Source: Paracyclopina nana
Taxonomy: Eukaryota > Arthropoda > Copepoda > Cyclopoida > Cyclopettidae
Assembly: GCA_019096065.1 (NCBI GenBank)
Contig: JAGUCH010000003.1
Span: 4,650,001-4,714,000, forward strand
Direction of reading: 5' to 3'
Length of the DNA stretch: 64,000 nucleotides
How positions within the stretch are numbered: position 1 is the first letter of the stretch; every line of letters begins with the position of its first letter. Under the pieces are notes generated by a model that worked only from the letters and a program-made list of their open reading frames with translations, ran no database searches and was not told the origin of the DNA. The translations under genes and the position numbers were made by a program. Shown here one piece after another: positions 21,458-33,800 of the stretch.

Positions 21458-24327
21458 TTAACTACCTTGAAGAGCTTGAGGGCTGCCTGATGTTGTAGTG
21501 GAGGAAACGGTTGACTCAGAAGTGCTGCGAGCTCGATGTTTCAGGGGAATTAGCTGCTTAGGCGTGACCACAGCTGATGTCCCATTTGACTTGAGAATGA
21601 CTTCAGGTCCTCCACCATAGATGGAGTGAAACAGTCTCCAGATATCATGGGACACTCGGATGAAGTCCGCTGTTGGCCGCAACACGGGCTGCCTATCATT
21701 GAATCGCGTCGTAATAATGGACCGATTATCAATTTGACCAGGAGGATCGCGTTGCCTCCCGAGGACAAAGTGCTCCCACTGCTTGAACCAGGACGAGCTC
21801 AGGCAGTACATTATGGTAGTGTCGGAATCCATGTGGAGAAACTCCGAATGCAATTTTTTGAAGGTTTCAAGCTCGTTTTGCTTCTGCTTGGTCCAAGCCT
21901 CTTGGTCCACCTTACAATGATTGCATTCAAAAAGCCGGCTGCAGGGGGGCCCTCCACCAAACGTGGAATGCAAATAGTTCCAAGCATTCTGCGGAAAGGC
22001 CACGCACAACTCATTGACGAATGCTACCTTGGATGGAATGATACCACCGTGGGAGCACAAAAAATCAGAGTTGTCAATAGGACCTAAGAAGGCACATAAT
22101 TGAATTAAGGGAACATGTTAAAATTATGCCGACATAAAAATTACCTGGCTCGGCGAGGTTCTCAAATTTGTTCAACCATTGGCGACTGATGTAGAAATCA
22201 ACGAGGCTAGTTCGAGTGTCAAGACGAGACTGAACTTCTTCGCGGTGAGGCTCCATTTTTAGATTGTTCTTTCGGTAGAACAAAACGTACGCTTCTGCAT
22301 TCATCACTGTTGCAGGCTCAACTTTTCCCACGAACGAGTCATCATACTCGTACCACTCTTGGTCAGTGTTGTTCAAAGCATATGCTGTGTAGTGGCCTCC
22401 GCCCGCAGTACCATGATGGCAAATGACCCCAATCAAGTCATAGAGGCTCTCGCGAGATATGCAGTCCTTATGCAACCATGGTGACATATCCAGATCCACT
22501 AGTGGAAAGGTCACCTTGTTGCTAATCTTGGAGCTAAATGCAAACTCGTGACGAAACCTTTTCAAATGTATGCAAAGGGTATCTGGCAAAACAGTCACCC
22601 TCGAGTACTTCAGCCCATTTCTCAACTTCTTGCCTGGAAAAGTAAACGTTTGCAAAGGAGACGGTTAATGATTTGAGAGTAATGAAGTTACATTTTTCAC
22701 AGCTGTACATGTTATCGCCCTTCAGCTCATCAGCCGAGAAAAAGTAGGCCAAGCAATCATGCAGGGTGATGTGGGGCCCGTACAGCCACCCTCCAACCCA
22801 TGACCACATCCATGCCAACCATCCACTGTTGCTTTCATTTTGAACTGTTGTCGACGAGGACGAAGAAGAAGCTGTTGAGGGAATGGGCAGCGACAGGTCC
22901 TATAAAAGAACAATCGTTCCTAAGCAAGTTAAACATAGAAAAGAATGAAAAATGCCTTGCCTGGAATGTCTCGACGGTGGTGGAAACTCGGTCACATGAC
23001 AGGCACTGAACTGATGAAACCAGCTTCCCATCAAAAATATCCGAGATGACAGAACGGTATGTCTTAGGCTTACGCTTCGGTTGCCCGCCGAAAGATACTT
23101 TCGAGGGGGACCTTTGGGACGACGCATTTGACGAGGGCAAAGCCTTCAAAAAAGAGGTTGTTGTCGATGGGGATGCAGAGCGGCTGGAGGCAGCATCCGT
23201 GAAATCCAGCTCTCCATCAGACTCTTCGTTCGAGTCGATCATCCCCGGCACCGATCCGACATGCTTCCTCTTCCTTTTCACGACTCTGATTGGTGACTGA
23301 GACTGTGGCTGTGGCTGTGGTTGCGAATGAGCAACTTCCAAGTTACTACTGTTGCTTTCTTCTGACACTCCAGAATCTGCCGTTTCATATTCTTGGTCAT
23401 CTTCTTCTTCTTGCGTGCTGCCACCAGATCCAGTCTCGGAAACCGACTCTAAATGGGTGTCCATGTAGTCAGTGCTGTTGGGGTCGATTTCAAGCATGTG
23501 TTCGGGCTCCATAAGCTCTTCGTGGATTTGGTCCATGAAGCAACGCAGGAATTCCTGAGAGTCTTGCTGGTGATACCCTCTGAACATGGGATGGGCAGCT
23601 TTGAAAGCAAATAGTAGCTTGGATGGAGCAACATAATTCTCATTGTTATCTTTCTTCCTCTGCCACAAATCTTTCAGGAGTATAAGGTAGGATTGGGCCA
23701 AGCTAGGCTTCTCTCTTTGGACCCCATTGAAAACATCAGCTTTGGTCACCAACGTAGAGCAGGTGAGAAAGAAATCCGTTAAAGCTGGCACGTTTGACAA
23801 GCATTGCAACGCTGCGTTCATGTAGCAAGTGTTGCCAAGATTGGAAAGACCCACTAGTCCCCCAGCACTCTTCTGTCGGCCTTCCACGAAAGGGTTGGAA
23901 GATTCGGGATCAGGAGCTTGAGCGAAATACTCAGCCTCTCCGCAACTCCCTTTGTTCTTGTTCAATAAAGACTTCAATTCATGCAGAGTAGGAGTAGTGA
24001 TTTCTTTGTCACAAATGTAACACCAAGCACGAATTGTAGTCAAATTGACCTGAAGTTGAAAAATCTCATTGAAAAGCAAAATGACCACAACAAATGATAA
24101 CGCACCTGAATACAATGAGTAGGGTTATCCTGAAAATGCTTGGTGGAATGATCTTCGCCATTTTCGCTGCAGCCAATTTCGCAGCAGTTAGGGTACAGGC
24201 AAAGCCAGCAATTTTGGCTGGGCTTCTGGCAAGTGCTGCAAGCAGCCGAATCTTGGAGATTTGTCAGCCCTTCGGTGGCGGCATTTCCCGTAGCTTTCGT
24301 GACATGAGGACAAGCTGACAAAGTCAT
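21458..24327 (-). CDS. Ubiquitin carboxyl-terminal hydrolase, USP20/USP33 type
   Basis: This is a C19 deubiquitinase. Exons are 24327-24106, 24049-22961, 22899-22692, 22633-22145 and 22083-21458, giving 877 aa (human USP20 914, USP33 942). Order: a ZnF-UBP finger (1-90; [32 protein letters not shown]), then the catalytic domain split by an acidic/serine insert (about 255-385) as in USP20/33. The nucleophile is C149 in [12 protein letters not shown] and the histidine is near 587 in [11 protein letters not shown]. Two DUSP-like domains follow, each with a WNYLHS-FGGGP or [12 protein letters not shown] motif. The second intron begins with GC (CAG|GCAAGG), a GC-AG intron. The family acts on VHL-linked substrates, beta-arrestin and GPCRs in vertebrates. 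Confidence 0.95.
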
Positions 24328-25094
24328 GTCGTGGCCCTAACTGAATTTAGCATTAGAGCGTTCAATTCCAGCTCAACTGCTCAAGTTCTTGGTTTGATCA
24401 GTTTTTACTGACAAAGTGCTATCATCGCTATCTGTTGTGAAATTAGTTTAAGCTATCGTGTGTGTGCGCGCTGTGCTTTCCTTCTGCTTCTGTCCTGCAC
24501 TCTGCACATTGATGGTCTGTGATATTGCCAAAAGTTAACAGAAATCGCCTCTTTGCAATTATTTGATGGTATTGGTATCTAGCTTTTTCTTCGCTTAATT
24601 CGTAACTCGTAAGTACTCACTTATTCAAAAACAGTGCTGGGAGAATCGGCGTTTTTTCAGATTCATGACATTTAGTTGAAAAACTGAGCAGCGTTTTTTA
24701 AAAGCAAATTTGCCCATACCCGGATATTTTTGGCCAAATTTCTGGCAAAAATCTGGCACCACTGAATTCAGAAAGATTGACTCCTCATTCAAAACATTCG
24801 AGCGACGCCTAGCGGAAAAATTCGGGTAATAACGTAGGCGAAAATTAAATAAAGGCGATGTACCTTTTTTAAGGCAAAATTAAAAAGTAGTAGTATCTCG
24901 ATCCCTCAATAGCAAGATTTTCACCTACTATTTTGATCACGAACGTCCGATAGCTGCCTCGCTAGTTGATTGTTATTGTTATGAGTGAGGAGTCTATTGT
25001 AACTCAGAAGTGGACAAACTAGACGAAGGCGCAACCAGTATGTCACATGCGTGTGGCCCTCGTAAGTGAGTTCTTGACGCAAATTTTGCTAGCT

Positions 25095-25429
25095 ATAATC
25101 AATAGCAAGCAAGACAAATGAGTTTTATCAGGGACTCAAAATTCCGCTAGGTGGCGACACGGTATTTTAGGGGGGCAGATTACTCGCTGAGGTGTATGCA
25201 AACTTTTGTTCAGGGTGGTATTCGGTAAATATTGAAGAAAAAACTTCATTTTTCGCCTTCAAAATCAGTGTATGGATAAGAATATCTGAACTAGGCCATG
25301 AAAATAAATTACTTTTAAAGAGCATATTTTTTAATCTTGAGCCAAATAAGCCCCCTTGACCACTAGCGACGCCAAAAAGCTCTCGTGTCATTTTACCGAA
25401 CTACATTTGTCTTGCTTGCTATGAATTAT
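25095..25429. repeat. Inverted repeat pair, 26 bp arms
   Basis: ATAGCAAGCAAGACAAATG at 25102-25120 recurs inverted at 25404-25422. The arms extend to 25095 and 25429 with two mismatches (ATAAT(C/T)(A/C)ATAGC). The 283-base interior has no ORF. It may be another small MITE, but no target duplication is evident. Confidence 0.6.
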
Positions 25430-25582
25430 GATGAGAGTATCTCGCTCTCAACAACAGCTGACCTTTTTTTGAAAAAATTTACAAAGGTACAGCTCAAACT
25501 ACAGATCCGATCGGAACGAAATTTTGAGGTCTTTATGGTTTCTCGGTACAATTGCCAAATACCAGATTAAAAATACATATAT

Positions 25583-26063
25583 ACTAAATACCGCACACAA
25601 ACACAAAGCAACGCACACTACTAAATACCGCACACAGCAAAAAAATGCAAACCATAGTAAATTCATCAGTTATGGCGAAAAAACTCATTTTCATTATTGG
25701 AACCAGGCTATAGCTGTTTCTTTTTCTTTTTATTTTTTTTTGAGATTGTTTTAAGAGTTATTTTACTGCTTTTTTTTAACAAGTATTCACTTAGTGTGCG
25801 GTATTTAGTATTCACATACTAAATACCGCACACACCCAAACCATACTTATGCACACAGTTTTCTTTCTTGTTTTTTATTTTTATGTGCGGTATTTAGTAG
25901 TCAAACATACTAAATACCGCACACACTTAAATAACGGCAATATAAAAAAACCCAGTTTGATTAGTTCATTGATACAATATAATATTAAAAGTAGTGTGCG
26001 GTATTTAGTAGTGTGCGGTATTTAGTAGAGTGCGTTGCGTTGCGTTTGTGTGCGGTATTTAGT
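25583..26063. mobile_element. Foldback element with nine copies of a 16-bp motif in both orientations
   Basis: The motif ACTAAATACCGCACAC occurs forward at 25583, 25620, 25818 and 25909. It occurs inverted at 25794, 25884 (first base changed), 25994, 26011 and 26048. The outer 53 bases (25583-25635 and 26011-26063) are inverted copies: two motifs separated by a 21-base spacer that matches at 18 of 21 positions. Two internal back-to-back inverted pairs (25794/25818 and 25884/25909) form further hairpins. There is no ORF and no certain target duplication. Confidence 0.8.
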
Positions 26064-26247
26064 ATGTACCTTAAAAATAGCATAATATAATAAAACAAAC
26101 GGTGGAACAAAAATGGGCAGATATTGCGCTACTATAGGCCGGCCGGCCACCTTAAGGCTGTTTTTTGGAACTGAGTTTTGAGAATGGTCTACTCAGAGCT
26201 CTAAGATCATCTAGGCCATATACGTATATGCTTATATTGAATTTGAA

Positions 26248-27207
26248 GGGATATACTAAAATGCGCGACATACGCGACAAGTGCTACATGCGCATGCGCG
26301 GCTAACTTCTAAAATGCACGACATGCACGACAACTAAAATGTGCGACAAGCATCACAGGCAACAAAAATGCAAAAAAAAAATGTTTTTGATACCACTTAC
26401 AACTTCTTAAAATATTTTTTCTATTTATTATGAATAATTTTTTGTTATGCTTTTTCATAAATATTACATTGATGGAGCTCACTCTGTTCACCTATAGTTA
26501 CTGCCGAAATTATAGAGACCTAATCAGAGAGTCTTCCTCGCGATCTTTATTAGCAAAGCTGGTGTGCAGCCAGAAAAGAAGTCATCATTGCCAGAAAGTT
26601 CCATTTAGAGCTTGTTTGTCTATGGCTTGGCTTTTTTCCGTCAGAAATTGTATTTACACATAAGATACCAAAAAATAACACTTTCCTGAGTCAGAATGGG
26701 GTACTGCTACAAGAGGATTGATTGGGGTACAAAAATTTTTTTAATTTTGATATTTTTGCTAAATCTTTGATTTTTAGCTTGGAGTTAACATTAATTAGTA
26801 TGACCATTTATAACACCTCTTGTATTCTTTGTTAACTTTGATTTTTCATAATAAAAACCAGAATTATGTCTGCTTTTTAAGAACTGTGCACCTGAAAAAA
26901 ATTGGACAAAAAAGTTGTTGCATCCCTTTCCAATCCAGTATTTCCCATATTTGTACACTAGATAGCGACAAAATGTTATGATTGGGGTCTCTGTGGTAAA
27001 ATAGTTTTTTATCAGAGTGGAGATAAAACAATGTTGGATTTGAAAAATAGATTATCATATTTTCCTTGTATGTATGGCAAATTGTAGGGCTTCTCCACCA
27101 ATTATATATTATTCTTGAATTAAAAGTGCTAGTGGATTAATAATCCAAATACTTTTGGCTGTCCCGCATTTTAATAGTCGCGCATGTCGCGCATTTTAGT
27201 ATTTCCC
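26248..27207. mobile_element. 960-bp element with 31-bp terminal inverted repeats
   Basis: The ends 26248-26278 and 27177-27207 are inverted copies of GGGA(T/A)ATACTAAAATGCGC continuing GACAT(A/G)CGCGAC, with two mismatches over 31 bases. Degenerate subterminal copies of CTAAAATGCRCGACATGC follow near 26308-26345 and near 27165. The interior is AT-rich without a credible ORF. It fits a non-autonomous DNA transposon; the superfamily is not identified. Confidence 0.72.
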
Positions 27208-27256
27208 AATTTGAAAAGGTGCGGTAACAATTAACTGTGAACCAAAATCTGTTCAT

Positions 27257-30164
27257 TTACTTGAACAGGTCTAATCCATGTGCTATTAGACCTTTGACTG
27301 CATGTGCCCTTGTGATGAAATTTCTTGGGATCATCACCACAATGTTAGAATTTTGCCCGTTTGTCACATGAGCTGAAAAATGGCGCTGAGTCATTTGCCA
27401 TTCTCTAAATGTGATGTTTATGAGATGGGCTAGAAATTCCTTTGGGTTAGAGCCAAGCATTTCTTCAATGCTCAAATGTTTCCATTTGGCCAATTCTGAT
27501 TCAAACCTCTTCATGTACTTGAACACTGCACTCTTCTTGGCATTTTCAAAATCTTCTATTGATACTTCGATGGTGGCAAATCCTCTCTATAATTAATGAA
27601 TTCATGAGCGAACTTAGTGATTGATTATGTAAACCGGCCCACCATAATATTCTTGATGACTTTGAGAGCTTTTATGACGTCCCCGCAATCTTGAAGCAGT
27701 ATCACAATTTCCTTTTGATTGAGATCAGTTTGCACTGAGCACGAGTAAGACATTCCACCGCTACGGATTCCAGTCCAAAGAGGTCCCTGAAATTGAAGAT
27801 ATTTTGTGTAAACTACCTGATCTACACAGTTATGTCGATATGCTTACTGTTCCGTGAGCATTTAAAATCTCGACAGAAACGCAAACTAGAGCAACATTTA
27901 TGGCAGTTGGAAACTCGATCATAATGCAAGCGTGGCTGGATTGAATTCCATCAGAGATGTTTACTCTATGGTGGCCGTACCCATAAAAGTGCCCATTCCC
28001 GTCTTTCTTGGTTGTAATGTTGAAATTTGGGTGCTCTACTGTTGGTACCATTTTGACTGCAAGGATGCTACTTCCTACAGATTTGAGCATTGACGCAACT
28101 TTGTCAAAAGTCCTAACTTCACCCTTATGTATAGATTTTAGGAGCTTCTTGTAGTGCTTAAAGCGGAGAAACGTTCGCCAGAAGCCCACATCTTGAGTTT
28201 CAAAAGCGTCCAAGTCGCGTAATATTGACGAGGCAATTTTATCTATACTGTCCTCGCTATTGGCCTCTTCAAACATCTTGCTTAGAGCATGTACCCCATC
28301 ATTGAAGTCTTCTTTCGTAAAAGAGGCATAGAGAACAATGCAAGATGACGATCTAAAATAGTATGTCTGAGCAGATATAACACCTTGCAGCTTTCTTGCA
28401 GCCTTTGCAATGAGAATCTCAATCAAGAGCAGATAATCAACGTCTTCCTAGGTATGTAAAATAGCTTTAAAAAATATATGCTTAGAAGCTAAACTGCTTA
28501 CCTTAGCGATGTGAGATACATCGTAAGCTATCAAAATGTGGGAAAATAGATCTGAAGTGACTCGTGATGTTGTTGCCTCGTCAATATTCATTAACTCATT
28601 CAGCTTAACCCGCTCAATTGTATAAGGTAATCGAGCAGCGCTTGAGCAATTTACCATTTTCGACCTTTGTACTTTTTTCTTGGCTTTGATTTCTTGTTCG
28701 TACATTTTTCTTGATCCAATAGTAGCCACTGCAGCCCATGGAGCCCTCGCCCATTTTGTAGCCACTTTGAACCAAAAGTTGAAATCCTTTTGTGCCAATT
28801 TTTCTAGATGATTGTCTCCTAAGGATTGACTAGTATCATACAGGAATTCGTCAATGACTTCTCTCATAATTTGTGCATGAGGCTTCAGTTCACTTGATAG
28901 ATGCTTTCTTAGCCCACATGCGTGCGTTGCATTTTTTATGCAGTCTGTAAACTGCAACTTGTCCACTTGGTTCATGTATTCTGCAATGGATTTTTTCATC
29001 TGCATGCAGATTTTGTCTTCATCCACTTCTTCAAAGTCTTCAAAAAGGACCAAAACCTGAATTGATTGTGCGTCAATCTGCGTCAAGTCGTAAGTGAAAT
29101 TACTGAATAACATGTCTCTGTTTTTTCTGAACAATTCTAGCAACACTCTAGTCGCCTCCAAATCAGTGGACTCAATTTCCCAGGCCATCGTCAAAATATA
29201 GCAGTCTTCACAGTTGCTAATTGTAATTTCAGAAGAAGAATCTTTTCCTTTTAAAAGCTTCATTAGCAGAGACAATTCTGTTTGGTTTTCTTCAGGCGTA
29301 ACCAAGATTTCACCCAGCTTTGTCAGCATATCTGTCAAGTTGGTCAGCTCGCCCACGATCACAAGGCTCATGTTACTTGGACGATAAAACCTTTGATGAT
29401 ACTGTCGAATCTTCTCCATAGTCACACAGTTTTCTCTGACATTTTTTGCAAGTCCTGACGAAGCTGCGTTGAAAGAGCCCATATTTTCGTACAGTAATCG
29501 TTGAACATTTAGCTTTGCGGACAATTTTGGATCGAACTCTCTCTCTGTAAGTTCTTGGTACCTAAAATGCACTTTTGTGCATAATTGTGATAGAAATACC
29601 GAACAGTGATTTACATGACACCACTATTGGCTTTTGCATCATAGATTTCCGTCTCAAAGGCATCTTCTGGTAACAATGGATTTAAGATTGAGTCTAGCAA
29701 TGACCCAGCTACGCTTTCGATTCCATTGGGCACTATATTAAGGCCAGAAAATGTGAAACTGGAAAATTTTTCGCAAGAGCTTTAATTGTTGGTTTTTTTT
29801 AGAAACATGTAAGCAAATGTACCTAGTATGGTCGTGGCTTGTGTGAGCATTGATTTCACTGCAGAGATGACTTTTTGAGTACTCATCCAAGAAGCCCTTG
29901 AAGGGTTGCTTTTTGCTCCCCATAAATATCATGTGCTCAAGAGCATGTGGAATTCCATCGTCGTTGTCCGAGGGTGTCTCTTCAATGTAAAAGGAATTAA
30001 AAAACTGAGCACATTTTTGCCATAACTCACTTACTCACACAAATATTGACTTTTGTGACAATGGAGCTACTGACCGGGTAATGAAGTACTCTAAGGGCAC
30101 TCGATTTGTGTTCATAAACTTCGAGCCCATCTTTTCGGAGGAATGACTGCCATGTGTCTCCCAT
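27257..30164 (-). CDS. M16 family zinc metallopeptidase, C05D11.1/Sdd3-like
   Basis: This is an insulysin-related peptidase of the type seen in worm C05D11.1 and yeast Sdd3. Exons are 30164-30039, 30004-29823, 29758-29615, 29561-28502, 28447-27848, 27786-27643 and 27586-27257, giving 861 aa. The inverted zinc motif HALEH is at 62-66, within DDGIPHALEHMIFMGS. A candidate third ligand is E154 in MYQEL. The four-domain M16 clamshell continues with GELTNLTDML and a carboxyl GIRSGGMSYSCSV. Both active-site elements are present, so activity is plausible. The first intron as modelled is only 34 bases; an alternative donor, CCG|GTCAGT near 30072, would make it about 70 but drop 12 residues. Confidence 0.87.
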
Positions 30165-30833
30165 GTTGAGTTCTGACTAGAAGCCCGATGCTGCGGCAAG
30201 ACAGGTGGAATTCTTCTCAACCCACGACTTCCATGCCTGCCCGACCATATGGTAGCTTACATTTGCAGCAGGAAGACTTCTATGTAATTCAAGTCATATT
30301 AGCTACACCCACCCTTTGTCATAGACATTTCCCCAATATTTTAAGCAAGCATCTATCACCTACTGATGTGCACGCCACAAATAAGGCAATCAACTAAAGA
30401 AACTCGTTTTCTGTATGATCTATATTTTCAGTGCATACTTTATACAATTGCCTCAAAGGAAACCTTCTTCGGGACGAAAACCTCTGAAGCAACAAATTCA
30501 ATAATTTTTGTCGAAGTATCAAAGCTAGACACCTTTGTCATGGCATAAACATGCAATTCTTAACTAGAAATAAGCACAAAGGTAATTTTAGAACAATCCT
30601 TCTCACCCAATTCAACACACAAAATGAAGTAATTCACAAGATGCGTAAAATCAGCGGGAAGTGGTCAATTTTTCCAGCAAAACAGGGTCAGTTGAATATA
30701 CCGTTATTTTCAAATTATTGGCGTAAACTTTTTTGTTTTAAGTTTGAATTTTTAGACTCATGCAAGCAATAAGTAAACCTTCATCCCAGCTTATATAGGA
30801 AGTTAGTCAATATAAAAAGTACGTCATTCTTTT
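30165..30833. other. Intergenic region M16 peptidase / HELZ
   Basis: These 669 bases lie between two minus-strand genes. They hold the peptidase promoter and the HELZ 3' untranslated region. I see no ORF or repeat worth calling. Confidence 0.55.
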
Positions 30834-33800
30834 TCACCACTTGCTACCAAAAGCAGATTGGTAAGCTTGGGTCACATTTTCAGAGCTCGAGTTTTGCAGC
30901 TCCTGGCTGCCACGTGTTCCTTGCTGCCTAAGCTTGAGCAATGGATCAGACTGCAGGTCACCCTTGTCACGCCCACTATTTTGCTGCCTAAGCACATTCG
31001 CATAAGTTCGGCTGCTTTGATTAAGTGTTGAAGGATTAGCCCCAACGGAAGGATTCATTGACCAAATTGTCGATAAGTCAGCCGAAGGCATCGTTGACGA
31101 TCTTGACCGATCAATGTTGCCAAAGTCAAAGAAATCCTGAGACATGGTCCGATCCGAGCTATAATCGGAAAACGTCATTTGGCCATTCGAATCATCAGAT
31201 GATCCACTCGCTACGAGAGCTCGTCTTTTGTACAACGGAATTGAGTTAAGGCTATCCCCATTAGAACAAAATGCTCCACCACTTTTAGAATTGGCCTCTT
31301 CTTCGCCACAACTATTCAAAGGGAACTTGAGCATTTCCGACACAATGGACTCCGATTCTGATTTGTCAGCCTTCCGAGCTGCGGCATTAGCAAACGTGTA
31401 AAATGCTTCTGCCGAAGACGCACTCGGCATCAAAATCGATTCACTCGATGGCTTACTGACGACCAGTTCGGCGGTTGAAGAAGGCTCAGGCTGCGATTGG
31501 TACCTCTTGGCTTCAATCCTCTTCTGGATGTCTCTCATTAAGTCAGGATTTTGCTGCATGGTGACAATTAGTTCTTTGAAGAGGACAGCGTCTTTTTCAG
31601 ACTTGCTCACTCTGAGGCTGGTAAACCAGGCCATCTGCAAGTCGTGGCTTTTCAGGAACATTGACAGCTCAATGTCTAGGGGCAATAGCTTGCAAGCAGC
31701 ATCGAGTAGGTTCTGGTTTTGATTCAGCCTTGGCTGACCAGACTTTTCAACCCTGCCATGAGGAGGAGGTGTTGAAGGAATGGGCGGGAAATGGACACCA
31801 TCAGACAAAAATGCAAAGCTTTTGCCAGAGTTCTGAGCCGTTGTTGCGACAGATGTTACAGGAGGCATCGTTGGCCTAAGCTGCACAGGCATCGACATTG
31901 GGTAGGCGGTGGCATGCCGCGGAACTTTTTGCCTTAGGATTGGAGATCCTTTGTGAAAGTTGGGCATCAATGCCGGATTCGGAAGCATACTGGGCGGATA
32001 TTTGGGCCTGAACGACGGTGGAATTGCGGCTGGCCGAAGAGCCAACGTGGTTGGCGGTGGGTTGAAATTTGGATTGACTGATCTTGCTCCTGGAGGTGCA
32101 ACAAATGGAGGGAATGGAAACACAGAGGGGTCAATCAAAAATGGGTTGTACAAGTAGCGAGGAGGGAAAAAGGTGGGTGGAACAAATGGGATTTGTGCGG
32201 GTCTCGGTGGGAAGAATCCATAAGGCACCATTGGAGTCGGTGGCGGAGTTGGATGCCTAAATAAAAATCTAATGTTACTCGAACCGCAGCTTTAAAGTAG
32301 CTTCATCAAAGCTACAGAAACTAATAAAAAGTGCGGAGAAGAATGCAAAACCAGAGTTTTACAGTCGGCTTGTATATTAAAACCTTATTACCTGTAAGCC
32401 TCGGTAGACTGAAGGGCTAGTAGCAAAGGATTCAAGTAAGCTTCATGCTGCCTGCGAGCTCGAGGGATGAACTCTGGTGCCAAAGGATTCAAAATGAACT
32501 TTTTGTTGAGATCACAACTTTTAAGCATGGCCCTATATTAAATGAAAGCGATAATGACCTCTACCTTGAACGGAAAAAATCAAAGGCCTACCTTAAAGCA
32601 TTCCAAGTGGTACCAAATAGAGAATCATGTTTCCTGCTGATGTCCACAAATCTTTCCCAGAGCTTTCGGCATTTGCCAATCGAGCACAGAGCCACGGGGT
32701 CTCCAACAACAGCAACAAGACTTTGTGCGCGAGTAATTGCTGTATTGAGTAGCTTGGCATTGGACAGAAACCCGAAATCTCCGCCATCTTGGTCCAAGCA
32801 TGTCCGCCTGGTTCTCACCGTGGACAAAATGATTGCACGGAACTGTTTACCCTGAACATTGAGCACTCGCTCAACAGAGACACCATACAGCCTTCGCTTC
32901 CTAAGCTCGCTTCGAATTCTGCAAAACGGGGATATAGGCTAGCTCAAAATAGGAATGAGACTCAACGGAAGTACCTTTGAACTTGATCGTAGTAGGGAGT
33001 GACAATTCCTATGGAATTCTCGTCCGAATTTCCCCAAGACTTAGGCCATGTCTTTTGAAGCTCTGCCACGCGATCTACAACCTCGTAAACTTCAGCATCG
33101 TTGTAAAACGATGTGGAGTTGACATCTTGGACATCAGTGCCTCGAGCAGTGAAAACAGTCAAAGGATGCCACGAGCCGTGCTTGAGTTGCTTTCCAGAGG
33201 CCAGCAATTTCTGCTCGTAAAAAAGATCGCTCGTATAGCTGATTATAGCCTCGTGCGATCGGTAATTTTCGCAAAGCAAGATTTTGCAGACGCAATTGGA
33301 CGGATATAAATCGTACAATCGCTCCAGCAAGCTTTTGTTGAATTTTCGCTCTCGAGCAAAACTACTGAAAACTTCGGGACTAAGCTGCATGTGATCTCCA
33401 GCGAGGACGATCCTTGTCTTGTTAGACTTGGCCAAAGCTAAAGGCATAATGGCTTCACATTCCATTGCTTGAGCAGCCTCGTCGATCAAAATATGCGTGA
33501 AATGTCCAATTGGAAGGCCTATGGAGAAGCAACGCAATTAACACCATTTCAGTACAAGGAAGTCGGAAAATTTACCAATATTGCTAAGATATCTTGAGGT
33601 AGCAAGAGTGGCAACGACAATGTTGCATTTCAAAACGTCGTCCTTGGTAGGGTTTCTGAAAGTCCTGTCGTCATCGATGAGACAGTACTTCTGCACTGAG
33701 GTGTGAACGGTTTGGACCCAACGGTTCTTATAGTAGACTCTTAGCAACTGAACTTGGGGATTAGCCGTGATGAAAGGGTCAAGATACTCTCTAATGTACA

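Larger units (their letters stand above)
24328..27256. other. Gene-free AT-rich region rich in inverted-repeat elements
   Basis: This is the longest gene-free span here, 2.9 kb. It contains an inverted repeat at 25095-25429, a foldback element at 25583-26063 and a 960-bp element with terminal inverted repeats at 26248-27207. The first 600 bases must include the USP promoter. No coding exon was supported. Confidence 0.7.

Noticed and set aside
21626-22087. 153-codon plus-strand frame opposite the USP gene
   Set aside because: Antisense shadow of the DUSP-encoding exon, with no family similarity of its own.
23046-23514. Plus-strand frames opposite the USP acidic insert
   Set aside because: Compositional shadows of the acidic/serine region on the real strand.
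26130-26150. GGCCGGCCGGCC run as a vector or cloning remnant
   Set aside because: A single short CG-rich palindrome with no adjoining vector sequence; chance or local repeat is enough.
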